36,958 bases of DNA, from NCBI GenBank assembly GCA_003243915.1, contig QHCC01000011.1:1-36958 (forward strand). The letters run 5' to 3'. Below, piece by piece: positions 7,247-13,726 of the stretch (positions are counted from its first letter, which is position 1; each line of letters starts with the position of its first letter). Origin of the DNA: Pseudonocardiales bacterium. GTDB lineage: Bacteria; Actinomycetota; Actinomycetes; Mycobacteriales; Jatrophihabitantaceae. The notes under the pieces are model-generated. The model saw only the letters and a list, made by a program, of their open reading frames with translations. It was not told the DNA's origin and did no database searches. Made by a program: the position numbers and the translations under genes.

Positions 7247-8740
7247 TCAGTCGTTCGGTGCGTCCTCGTCCGGAGCTTGGTCGGGCACCGACTCGGTTGT
7301 GTAGGTGAGTTCGATGGTCTCCTCGGGTCTATTTTCTGCCGGGCTCTTCTGACTCGCCGAGGGTGCGGCGTGCTGCGCCGACTTCAGGGGCAGCTCGCCG
7401 CTGATGCCGTCGTCGCCCGTGCCTGAGTCCGCTCCTGGCTTGGGCTTGACGGACGGTGCGGGCGGCGTCCAAGGCTTGATGTTTTGTACGACGGTCTCGT
7501 AGAAGTCCTCCACCAGAGTCAGGACTGATCCGACGAAGCTGCCGCGGCCCTGGCCGCGTTTGGTGCCGGCCACGACGGATAGCCGGATGGTGAAGGACTT
7601 GAGCTCCTTCTGGGGATCCTCGATTAGGCATTCCGGCTGTTCGCGCACCTCGGCCAGCGAGTGAGATGGCCCGGGGATCCGTGCCCACATCGGCCAAGCC
7701 TGGATCGCAACCTTGTCCGGGGCATTAACCAGCTGTCTCGCTAACCAGTTGATCCGAGTCTTGCTTCTACCTTCAGCCGGCGCGCTGACCGTGACCGAGC
7801 ATGTCACCAGTCCGGAGCGGACGTCTGCGGACATCTCGATCGGGGCGACCGCGTTCGGCACACGCAACGCGCCTCGAAGTATTCCTGTCTCGACGAGCCG
7901 GGACACACCGTTCTGCACATAGAGCGCAGCGTCGCGTGCCTCCGCTCGCGACATGACCGGTTGCACCGAAACCCCCAGCTTGCGTGAGAGCCGCATCCCG
8001 GAAAACGCAGTCAGCTGGGCATAGCGGGCTACCACGTCGGCTGCTGTCTCTTCGGTCGCGCGAAGACTTCGCTGGGTAACGGCGTTACGCACGCCGACCC
8101 ACGACGGGCCCATGTCATCGAAGTCCACTGCGCCCGACTGCGGATGCTCGAGGTAGCGGATCAGTTCGGCCAGAATCCAGGCTTGATCCGGATCGGCGAC
8201 GGATCGGTTAACTCTCTCGATGACCGCTTCGGTGTGGATCTGGCTCCACGAGAGGTGATGGAGCGAGACACGTTTGAGCTTCTTCTTGTCAACCGAAGTC
8301 GGATGTTCGCCGGGTATGGTCGCGAGCTGGTTGGAAATGGTCAGGACCGCGTCGAAGCTCTTCTCGCGAGCAACGTCGAGGTAGTCCTCAATCTGCTTCG
8401 CTTCCAGCTCGTTACGGCCGGTCTTGACTTCGACCAACGCGGTCCAAGTGTTGCCCGCACGCTTGACCTGAATGAGCCCGTCCGGCCGGACGCGGCGGCC
8501 AGCCATATCAAACGACACCTCGATGAACGTCATGATCGTGCCGCTAGGTGCGCCTAAAGGGCCTGCGACCGCTCGACCAAATTCGCGGACGGACTCCAGC
8601 ACAGCGAGCAACGCTGACACTCCACGACGTTCCTGCTCGTCCGCACCCTTGATTCCGGAGACCGGGATCAACCGGGCAGGTTCCCATTCCGCAGTGTCCA
8701 ACGACAGTCCAATCAGGTTGTGAAGATCCGAAACCCGCAA
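7247..8740 (-). CDS. PD-(D/E)XK nuclease-like protein of unknown function, 497 aa
   Basis: Residues about 35-150 fit a PD-(D/E)XK nuclease core: an acidic helix (DEQERR, 34-39), VRPDGLI (P86-D87), ALVEVKTG (E104-x-K106) and a following helix with Q116 and DYLDVARE. These are the catalytic residues of restriction-endonuclease-like enzymes. The following 300 residues contain an unfamiliar beta-rich region (about 290-430) and an acidic, proline-rich, probably disordered tail. The start is TTG at 8740 behind GAGGG at 5 nt spacing. Similar lone proteins occur in actinobacteria without assigned function. DNA repair, nucleic-acid processing or phage defence are possible; only the fold is supported. 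Confidence 0.8.
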   Translation of the reverse strand: MRVSDLHNLIGLSLDTAEWEPARLIPVSGIKGADEQERRGVSALLAVLESVREFGRAVAGPLGAPSGTIMTFIEVSFDMAGRRVRPDGLIQVKRAGNTWTALVEVKTGRNELEAKQIEDYLDVAREKSFDAVLTISNQLATIPGEHPTSVDKKKLKRVSLHHLSWSQIHTEAVIERVNRSVADPDQAWILAELIRYLEHPQSGAVDFDDMGPSWVGVRNAVTQRSLRATEETAADVVARYAQLTAFSGMRLSRKLGVSVQPVMSRAEARDAALYVQNGVSRLVETGILRGALRVPNAVAPIEMSADVRSGLVTCSVTVSAPAEGRSKTRINWLARQLVNAPDKVAIQAWPMWARIPGPSHSLAEVREQPECLIEDPQKELKSFTIRLSVVAGTKRGQGRGSFVGSVLTLVEDFYETVVQNIKPWTPPAPSVKPKPGADSGTGDDGISGELPLKSAQHAAPSASQKSPAENRPEETIELTYTTESVPDQAPDEDAPND

Positions 8741-8938
8741 AGTACCCTCGCTGGACTAATCGCGCGACCCAAGATCAAAGACCGACGAAATGAGTTCCAC
8801 AAACAGGGTTCGGCCTGCGCTCGATCCGTCGCTATGCGCGGCGACGATCTCGGGAGCGTTGAGCGCATATGAATCGGTAGGACGCGGGTTCCGAATAGCG
8901 TGGTGCGGGTCGGCAGGGTGTTCGCAGCTCGGTCGGGA

Positions 8939-9793
8939 TCAGCTCGGGTTGGTCGCCATCACCAGCCACAGCGCGGCCGGCACCTTCACCGCCCCGTCAA
9001 CGAGATGGCGACGCAACTCCGCGCGTACTTCCTCGAGCAGTTCGGCCCATGCCTCGGGCGTGAGAGCCGGCTGCAGGGTCTCACGGGCCGTGCGTCCGGT
9101 GGTGACGCTCAGGACGGTGGCCAGGCGCTGCTCGACGCCGTCGTCCCCGTCGAAGCCGTAGTCGAGGGTGACGTCGAGCGGTGTCATGTTGACCGATGCC
9201 CAACCTGCGTCCGTCAGCAATCCCGCGAGCCTGTCGCTGTCGGCGAAGGCAGTGGGTCCCGGCTCGTTCGGCTCAGGCGGCTCGGGACGTGGGTCGAGCC
9301 GCTCGGCGAGCACGCTCGTGCCGAGGGTGAACATCGGGTTCTCGTCGAAGGTGCGCCAGCAGGCGAAGACGAGATGGGCCTCGCCGGCGGCGACTCGCCG
9401 GAGATTGGCGAACGCGGCCACCGGATCGGCGAAGAACATGACGCCGAAGCGCGACACGACGCGGTCGAACGGCGGTCCGGGAGCCGCGGCCGCTAGGTCC
9501 ATGACCTGCGCGTCGCCGAGCAGCACCGTGGCCGCTGGCGCCCGCGCGGCCGCGGCCGCGACCATGCCGGGGGCGATGTCGACGCCGACGGCGGCTGCAC
9601 CGGCGGCAGCGGCCGCAGCGAGCAGCGTGCCGGTGCCACACCCGACGTCGAGCACGCGCTGCCCCTCCGACATGTCGACGGCGTCGAGGATCGCTCGGGT
9701 CACCGGGGCAAAGATCGCATCGAAGATCGACTCGTTCTCGACCCAGCCCGACGCACTGTCGGCCCAATGTCTGCCTGTCTCCGCGTTGGTCAC
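8939..9793 (-). CDS. Class I SAM-dependent methyltransferase
   Basis: The 284-aa protein has motif I RVLDVGCGTGTLL (47-59), GVDIAPGMVAAA as the acidic loop, GDAQVMDL as motif II and FDRVVSRFGVMFFADP as the post-loop. LRRVAAGEAHLVFACW stands in place of the usual RPGG turn. Its resemblance is to the broad UbiE-like group. The start is GTG 9793, with a TAGGCT hexamer six bases upstream and no ribosome binding site, implying a leaderless message. It diverges from the gene at 10031 and sits inside the direct-repeat-bounded segment. Substrate unknown. Confidence 0.85.
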   Translation of the reverse strand: MTNAETGRHWADSASGWVENESIFDAIFAPVTRAILDAVDMSEGQRVLDVGCGTGTLLAAAAAAGAAAVGVDIAPGMVAAAAARAPAATVLLGDAQVMDLAAAAPGPPFDRVVSRFGVMFFADPVAAFANLRRVAAGEAHLVFACWRTFDENPMFTLGTSVLAERLDPRPEPPEPNEPGPTAFADSDRLAGLLTDAGWASVNMTPLDVTLDYGFDGDDGVEQRLATVLSVTTGRTARETLQPALTPEAWAELLEEVRAELRRHLVDGAVKVPAALWLVMATNPS

Positions 9794-9799
9794 GGCCCG

Positions 9800-9805
9800 A
9801 GCCTA
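9800..9805 (-). promoter_or_regulatory. -10 box for the methyltransferase at 9793 (leaderless)
   Basis: TAGGCT on the minus strand ends six bases before the GTG start, matching the TANNNT plus 6-8 nt arrangement of leaderless actinobacterial promoters. No clear -35 element is seen. Confidence 0.45.
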
Positions 9806-9851
9806 CGAGCAGCCACGGGCCCGCGCCGACGTAATTCATCAGATCGCAGGC

Positions 9852-9897
9852 CTGATCTTGGTCGAGCGCGATACCCGTCGATAGCGAGCAAGATCAG
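9852..9897. promoter_or_regulatory. Inverted repeat between divergent genes
   Basis: CTGATCTTG (9852-9860) and its exact complement CAAGATCAG (9889-9897) are separated by 28 bases that contain a partial repeat, GTCGAGCGCGA and GTCGATAGCGA. The element lies between the divergent starts at 9793 and 10031, so an operator is more likely than a terminator; there is no T-run. Part of it (about 9872-9892) resembles the 17-bp repeat found at 7197 and 11425. Confidence 0.35.
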
Positions 9898-10018
9898 CGG
9901 GCTGGCTGACCGCTCATATGAGTTGTTATGCAAGACGCCAGGACCGTCGATCGGTGCGGTTTCGGATCTCTTGGAAAGGGGATGGGTCGGTCAGATGCTT
10001 CGATATGTGCGCTGGGGT

Positions 10019-10024
10019 TAGCTT
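10019..10024 (+). promoter_or_regulatory. -10 box for the gene at 10031 (leaderless)
   Basis: TAGCTT is followed by six bases and then ATG 10031. This favours that ATG over the in-frame GTG at 10025, which would lie directly against the hexamer. Confidence 0.45.
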
Positions 10025-10030
10025 GTGGGC

Positions 10031-10537
10031 ATGTGGCCAGGCGACCATCCCAGTGATTCAGCAGTGCAGACGGCCGCAGAGGCGGCGATCGTCGATGCAA
10101 CTGCGGTCCATCTTGGTATTGATCTCCTCCGCCACCGGGAGGCGACAACGATCTCGCTCGGTAAGGACGTGCGCGTAGAGGTTGATGCGGCGTCGCCTGA
10201 TCGCTCCGTCGTGGTCGAGGCGTGTGCGCGCCAGGGACGCCTCAAAGGTGCTCAGTTAAGGAAGGTCGCGCAGGACATCCTGAAGCTTGCACTGCTGCAG
10301 GAGGGGTCCGAATCCAAGAGCATCGAGCGTTTCATCGTGTTCGCCAGCACGGAAGCCGAGCAGTCGGTGAAGGGCTGGGTCCGCGAGGCCGCTGAACGCT
10401 TCGGTATCAGGTTCCTTGTCGTCGACGTTCCCCAAGAGCTTCGCGACTCTATTCTCACCGCCCAAAGTCGGCAGGTCATGGTCAACGTTGATCAAGTCGC
10501 GGACGACGTCGGCGTGCCCAGCGAGGCCGACCAGTGA
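10031..10537 (+). CDS. Hypothetical protein, possibly related to the PD-(D/E)XK fold
   Basis: The 168-aa product is not a family I can name. It is alpha/beta in character: VRVEVDAASPDRSVVVEAC, GRLKGAQLRKVAQDILKLAL, then ERFIVFAST and a C-terminal IRFLVVDVP strand ending in QSRQVMVN. The D-x(n)-VVEAC arrangement with a following lysine-rich helix recalls a nuclease core with the canonical E-x-K lysine displaced. That is a weak resemblance only. A TAGCTT hexamer sets the start at ATG 10031. It ends 7 bp before the next reading frame, so the two are probably cotranscribed. Confidence 0.6.
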   Translation: MWPGDHPSDSAVQTAAEAAIVDATAVHLGIDLLRHREATTISLGKDVRVEVDAASPDRSVVVEACARQGRLKGAQLRKVAQDILKLALLQEGSESKSIERFIVFASTEAEQSVKGWVREAAERFGIRFLVVDVPQELRDSILTAQSRQVMVNVDQVADDVGVPSEADQ

Positions 10538-10544
10538 CATTCGA

Positions 10545-10871
10545 GTGGAGGCGGTCGCCTCCTTCCTACCGCGGATGATCGAGATCGAGTGCGAGAACTG
10601 GGCCGTTCGGGCCGACCGGCACCGCGTGGACGCCTGGAGTACGTGCCGACCACCGTTCGAGCCACATAGCTGGCAACTTGAGTCCCGGGACGGCCTGCGT
10701 ACCGCGATGAGGCAGCTGCGGGCCGTTAATGGTTGGATCCTCCGAGCTGAATACGAGGCCCCCGATCACGAGTTCGCCGACCTAGAGAACGTGCTGCTGT
10801 ACAACGTCGGCTCGGGCGCGTACGGGCATCTCACTGGCGCCGGAATGTCGCTGCGGCGCCGTCCAGGCTGA
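10545..10871 (+). CDS. Unknown protein, N-terminal part of an interrupted gene
   Basis: This 108-aa frame (GTG 10545; ATG 10575 is an alternative) includes ENWAVRADRHRVDAWS and FADLENVLLYNVGSGAY and stops at TGA 10869-10871. The same frame continues beyond the stop as DDRHRFSYQVVPP and runs on to 11414 without another stop. The protein pattern across the stop reads smoothly, so the two frames were probably one gene of about 290 residues hit by a single nonsense mutation. Family unknown. It follows the 10031 gene by 7 bp. Confidence 0.5.
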   Translation: MEAVASFLPRMIEIECENWAVRADRHRVDAWSTCRPPFEPHSWQLESRDGLRTAMRQLRAVNGWILRAEYEAPDHEFADLENVLLYNVGSGAYGHLTGAGMSLRRRPG

Positions 10872-10901
10872 GACGACAGACACCGGTTCAGCTACCAAGT
10901 A

Positions 10902-11414
10902 GTGCCACCACTCAGCACGAGACCGGAATCCGGGCCGCTGCTCGCGACGGTGCAAACGCCCTTCAGAGTCGGCGTGGCGAGTCCGCGATCGCCGGGCGAC
11001 TGGTGGCAACTCCTGCGACCCGCCATCCTCGTGCCGACACAGGGAGTCGTGCACGCCGGCGAGTTCACCGTGGACGTCGAACTCGACGGGGTCCACGGCT
11101 CTCGAAACGTTGCCGGCCTGTTGAAGCCACTGCTCGACGGACTGGTCAGCGCCCTCCAGGTTCACCGGCCAGCGCCGGCACAAGCAGAAGATCGAGTCCG
11201 CTCTCGCCTCGCCCTGCTCGGCGATCCCCCAGAACCTTGGACTCTGCTTACCGACGACAGTGTTTCCGTTCTCGGGGCACGCTCGCTCGTGAGAGCCGGC
11301 AAGACCAACCTCGTGTGGAACCCCGGCGACGACCGCTGCTCGGCGGTCTCGGTGATCGCCCGCGCGGCCACCACACCCCGAATCGCGGCCACCGTCCACG
11401 CCGTACCTGAATGA
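10902..11414 (+). CDS. Unknown protein, C-terminal part of the interrupted gene
   Basis: This 170-aa frame could start at GTG 10902, but no ribosome binding site precedes it and the frame is continuous with the 10545 frame apart from TGA 10869-10871. The sequence contains DWWQLLRPAILVPTQGVVH, FTVDVELDGVHGSRNVAGLL and a C-terminal LVRAGKTNLVWNPGDDRCSA. The DGVHGSRNVAGLLKPLLDGL stretch faintly resembles the acidic motif of RusA-type resolvases, but I do not consider that established. It may be a separate short gene or, more likely, the detached end of a pseudogene. Confidence 0.5.
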   Translation: MPPLSTRPESGPLLATVQTPFRVGVASPRSPGDWWQLLRPAILVPTQGVVHAGEFTVDVELDGVHGSRNVAGLLKPLLDGLVSALQVHRPAPAQAEDRVRSRLALLGDPPEPWTLLTDDSVSVLGARSLVRAGKTNLVWNPGDDRCSAVSVIARAATTPRIAATVHAVPE

Positions 11415-11424
11415 TGGTTGCCCG

Positions 11425-11441
11425 CCGAACCGTCGATATCG
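11425..11441 (+). repeat. Right copy of the 17-bp direct repeat
   Basis: This is identical to 7197-7213 (CCGAACCGTCGATATCG) and in the same orientation, 11 bp past the stop of the interrupted gene. The secondary CGCAGATCA block follows at 11468. Confidence 0.6.
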
Positions 11442-12111
11442 AGCATATCTTCGGTGCACGCGAGGCGCGCAGATCAATCGCTAGCGAGCAATTCTGCCAC
11501 TGTTGAGCGCGATCGGCAGGTCGAATTGTCGGCAGGTGATCAGCAGATTGCCGCGTCCGCTGCCGGTTGCAAGCGTGCTCTGGACGACGGCCGCGAATGC
11601 GCCAGCTTCGCCCTCGATGGCAGTTTCGCAGGAGAGAACGTTCGTCAGGGTGCTTGCTTGGACGCCGGCTGGGTCGGCCGGCCGAGGGCCAGCGTCCCGA
11701 CCGTGCGTAATCTGCCTACGACGAACTCCTCGTCGGCTCCGGCGCCCTCTGGGGAACAGCGCCGTGATCATAGCGACCTGGTTCCATCCGAGGGCTCGTG
11801 TCGTGCCCCGCATGCGGTTCGGCTGATTGTTCCCGCGAACTCGCAGTGCGTGTCGGTTTCTTGCGATGCGCATGCGATCCGGCCGCAGGCGGACAACAGG
11901 CTGTACGGCTGCAGCCCCTGTGACCTCGTCCTCCAACTCTCCGTCAGTGGTGCGACGTTGAGTCGAAGCCGCCTTGCCGTCGGCTGGTCAAATTTCGGTT
12001 GCCGCTGACAGACTGTCGGGGAAAGGGGTCAGGTTCCTCATTAGAAGGAGAGCCGCCACCAATGAGCCGCGCCTGCTCCCAGTCCGGCTGGCGTCATGCG
12101 ACCCCGTGCGG
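11442..12111. other. Intergenic or decayed stretch before the AT-rich island
   Basis: Two opposing frames fill this region (11418-12008 plus, 11481-11936 minus), but neither contains a motif I recognise and neither has a ribosome binding site or -10 hexamer at its start. The minus frame has one patch that could be a protein remnant (MRGTTRALGWNQVAMITALF), so old coding sequence on that strand is possible. No RNA gene or terminator was identified. Confidence 0.4.
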
Positions 12112-12187
12112 AGCCCGTGTACTGGTACCAAGCCCGTGTATTCTGGTGCGATGGTCCTATTGCGTGATTATACGACACTGCGGATAG
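12062..12187 (+). CDS. Possible 41-aa leader peptide overlapping murB
   Basis: A strong Shine-Dalgarno-like AGAAGGAGA (12043-12051) precedes ATG 12062, with 11 bases between its GGAG and the ATG. The frame encodes 41 residues with five cysteines and overlaps the first 37 bases of the murB-like gene in another frame. It could be a short upstream peptide coupled to murB translation. Equally it may be chance, as no similar peptide is known to me. Confidence 0.2.
   Translation: MSRACSQSGWRHATPCGARVLVPSPCILVRWSYCVIIRHCG
12112..12140. promoter_or_regulatory. AGCCCGTGTA direct repeats before murB
   Basis: AGCCCGTGTA occurs at 12112-12121 and 12131-12140, 19 bp apart. The second copy runs into the putative -10 hexamer TATTCT. 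Repeats overlapping a promoter in this way often bind an activator or repressor; no regulator gene is adjacent. Confidence 0.3.
12139..12144 (+). promoter_or_regulatory. -10 box for the murB-like gene (leaderless)
   Basis: TATTCT is followed by six bases and ATG 12151, the first codon that leaves an intact MurB N-terminus. The spacing fits leaderless initiation. Confidence 0.4.
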
Positions 12188-13170
12188 GGGGGGAGGCGCG
12201 AAACTTCATCGAAGTTTCGACTCCAATGGAATTCCTGGACGCAGTCATCGAAATCGACGCGCAAGATAGTGGGCCAGTCATGCTAATTGGCGGCGGTAGC
12301 AATATGATTGTTTCCGACGAGGGATGGCACGGTACTGTAATTCACATCTCCACTCACGGCATCGACATCGACCGGGACGGGAATACAGTTCTTCTGACAG
12401 CTGCGGCGGGCGAAAACTGGGATGATTTGGTCTCGCTTACTCTGGAAAACGGCTGGTCGGGCCTGGAGGCTCTTTCTGGTATACCTGGGACGGTTGGCGG
12501 AACCCCGATCCAGAACGTTGGCGCCTATGGTTCCGACGTTTCCAGAACGATAGCGGCGGTTGAGGTGTTTGATCGCGTGACGCGGGCGACGGAGCAGTGG
12601 CCAGCTGCCAGGTGCCAGTTCTCCCAGCGGCGAAGCATCTTCAAGCGCAACAGTCGGTTTGTCGTCATATCAGCGACGTTTAGGCTGGCGCCGGGCGACG
12701 TGTCGGCGCCAATTTACTTTCCCGCGCTTGAGAAGGCACTCGGTATCCCAAGGGGGGATTGCGTTCCAATCGCGCACGTTCGCAAAGCTGTGCTGGACCT
12801 CCGCAACGACCGTGGTATGGTTCTCGATTCGAAAGATCATGACACATGGAGCACCGGCTCGTTCTTTCTGAATCCCATCCTGCAGTCTGCCGACGGGTTG
12901 CCCGGCGATAAATATTTGATGCCGGACGGTCAAGTGAAGGTATCTGCGGCAAGTCTCATTCGTGGCGCTGGCTTTGATCTGGGATACCGATTGCCTGGAT
13001 CGGGGGTGTCCCTATCGAGAAAGTACTGGTCGGCGATAACGAATCGTGGATCGGGCACTGCACAGGAGGTAATTGCCCTAGCTAGGCAGTTGAAATTCGG
13101 CGTTAGTTCCACATATGGGGTGATACTGCAACCCGAGCCCGAGTTTTTTGGGCCAAACTTAGATCTGTAG
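12151..13170 (+). CDS. murB: MurB-type UDP-N-acetylenolpyruvoylglucosamine reductase, island paralogue
   Basis: MurB reduces UDP-GlcNAc-enolpyruvate to UDP-MurNAc with FAD and NADPH in peptidoglycan synthesis. The 339-aa product has YTTLRIGG, FAD-binding GGGSNMIVSDEG (47-58), LSGIPGTVGGTPIQNVGAYG (108-127), catalytic TGSFFLNP (Ser237) and a C-terminal QPEPEF with Glu329 in the general-acid position. In the segment CQFSQRRSIFK (155-165) the family's usual Tyr-Arg is Gln159-Arg160. Base composition is much more AT-rich than the flanks (29 G+C of 60 at 12301-12360, against 44 of 60 at 22921-22980), which suggests transfer. It is probably not the housekeeping copy and may serve a modified nucleotide-sugar pathway with its island neighbours. 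Confidence 0.88.
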   Translation: MVLLRDYTTLRIGGEARNFIEVSTPMEFLDAVIEIDAQDSGPVMLIGGGSNMIVSDEGWHGTVIHISTHGIDIDRDGNTVLLTAAAGENWDDLVSLTLENGWSGLEALSGIPGTVGGTPIQNVGAYGSDVSRTIAAVEVFDRVTRATEQWPAARCQFSQRRSIFKRNSRFVVISATFRLAPGDVSAPIYFPALEKALGIPRGDCVPIAHVRKAVLDLRNDRGMVLDSKDHDTWSTGSFFLNPILQSADGLPGDKYLMPDGQVKVSAASLIRGAGFDLGYRLPGSGVSLSRKYWSAITNRGSGTAQEVIALARQLKFGVSSTYGVILQPEPEFFGPNLDL

Positions 13171-13177
13171 CAGCGCG

Positions 13178-13642
13178 TCACGAGTATCGCTTTTGCCGGA
13201 AACGAATGGCCTCATTCTTTAGCCATTCGAATTCTTGGGCATAGTTCTGTAAAGACTTAGCTACGCGGGTATCGACAACAAACGTCTCCAAATACCCCCA
13301 CATCTCAATTATCAGACCGCTGTAGAGATCGAGCGCAGTGGACTTCCTGACAAATTTGTGTCGGACGAGAAACCCGGTTCGCTGGAAAAAGTCGGTAGTT
13401 ACCCGAGCGTCGTTTTGCTCGACGGCGGTCAATCCGCTGAGGGGGCGGCCAGCTAGTGCCGTAACTCGCTTCCGAACGTCGTACGCTTCCGAACCATGCA
13501 CGCCCTCGAACAAAACCAGAAGGCTGCTGAAGTCTTTCCCTCTATCTGCCTGGCGAAGCTGCCTCATCGTAAAAATTATTGCCAAAAGCACTGCGAAGCC
13601 TTGGACAATCGTTGCGATATAGGCCAATTTCTCAAGTGTCAA
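13178..13642 (-). CDS. Small membrane-anchored protein, DUF4760-like
   Basis: The 154-aa protein starts with one hydrophobic helix (about residues 5-25, YIATIVQGFAVLLAIIF), followed directly by MRQLRQADRGKD and a soluble helical domain. The layout resembles the DUF4760 group, which has no known function. The start is TTG 13642; no ATG is available near the membrane segment. It is convergent with the murB-like gene (8 bp apart) and has the same AT-rich composition, so it belongs to the island. A role in the same pathway is only inferred. Confidence 0.6.
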   Translation of the reverse strand: MTLEKLAYIATIVQGFAVLLAIIFTMRQLRQADRGKDFSSLLVLFEGVHGSEAYDVRKRVTALAGRPLSGLTAVEQNDARVTTDFFQRTGFLVRHKFVRKSTALDLYSGLIIEMWGYLETFVVDTRVAKSLQNYAQEFEWLKNEAIRFRQKRYS

Positions 13643-13714
13643 CGTTCGCCCCGTCTGAACTTATAGCTCGGCCGCCACCGCCTGGCACATGCGGATCGTA
13701 CTACCCGAGGTTGG

Positions 13715-13720
13715 TATAAG
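13715..13720 (+). promoter_or_regulatory. -10 box for the beta-hydroxylase gene
   Basis: TATAAG, one base from TATAAT, lies six bases before TTG 13727. It could drive a leaderless message from that TTG, or a short leader to ATG 13793. Confidence 0.35.
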
Positions 13721-13726
13721 TTAGTT

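Noticed and set aside
8144-8557. 137-aa plus-strand frame opposite the PD-(D/E)XK gene
   Set aside because: The opposite strand contains the PD-(D/E)XK motif; this frame has none and no plausible start signal.
11418-12008. 196-aa plus and 151-aa minus frames as genes
   Set aside because: Neither has a start signal or a recognised motif, and both run through the repeat-adjacent decayed stretch, so I left them as intergenic.
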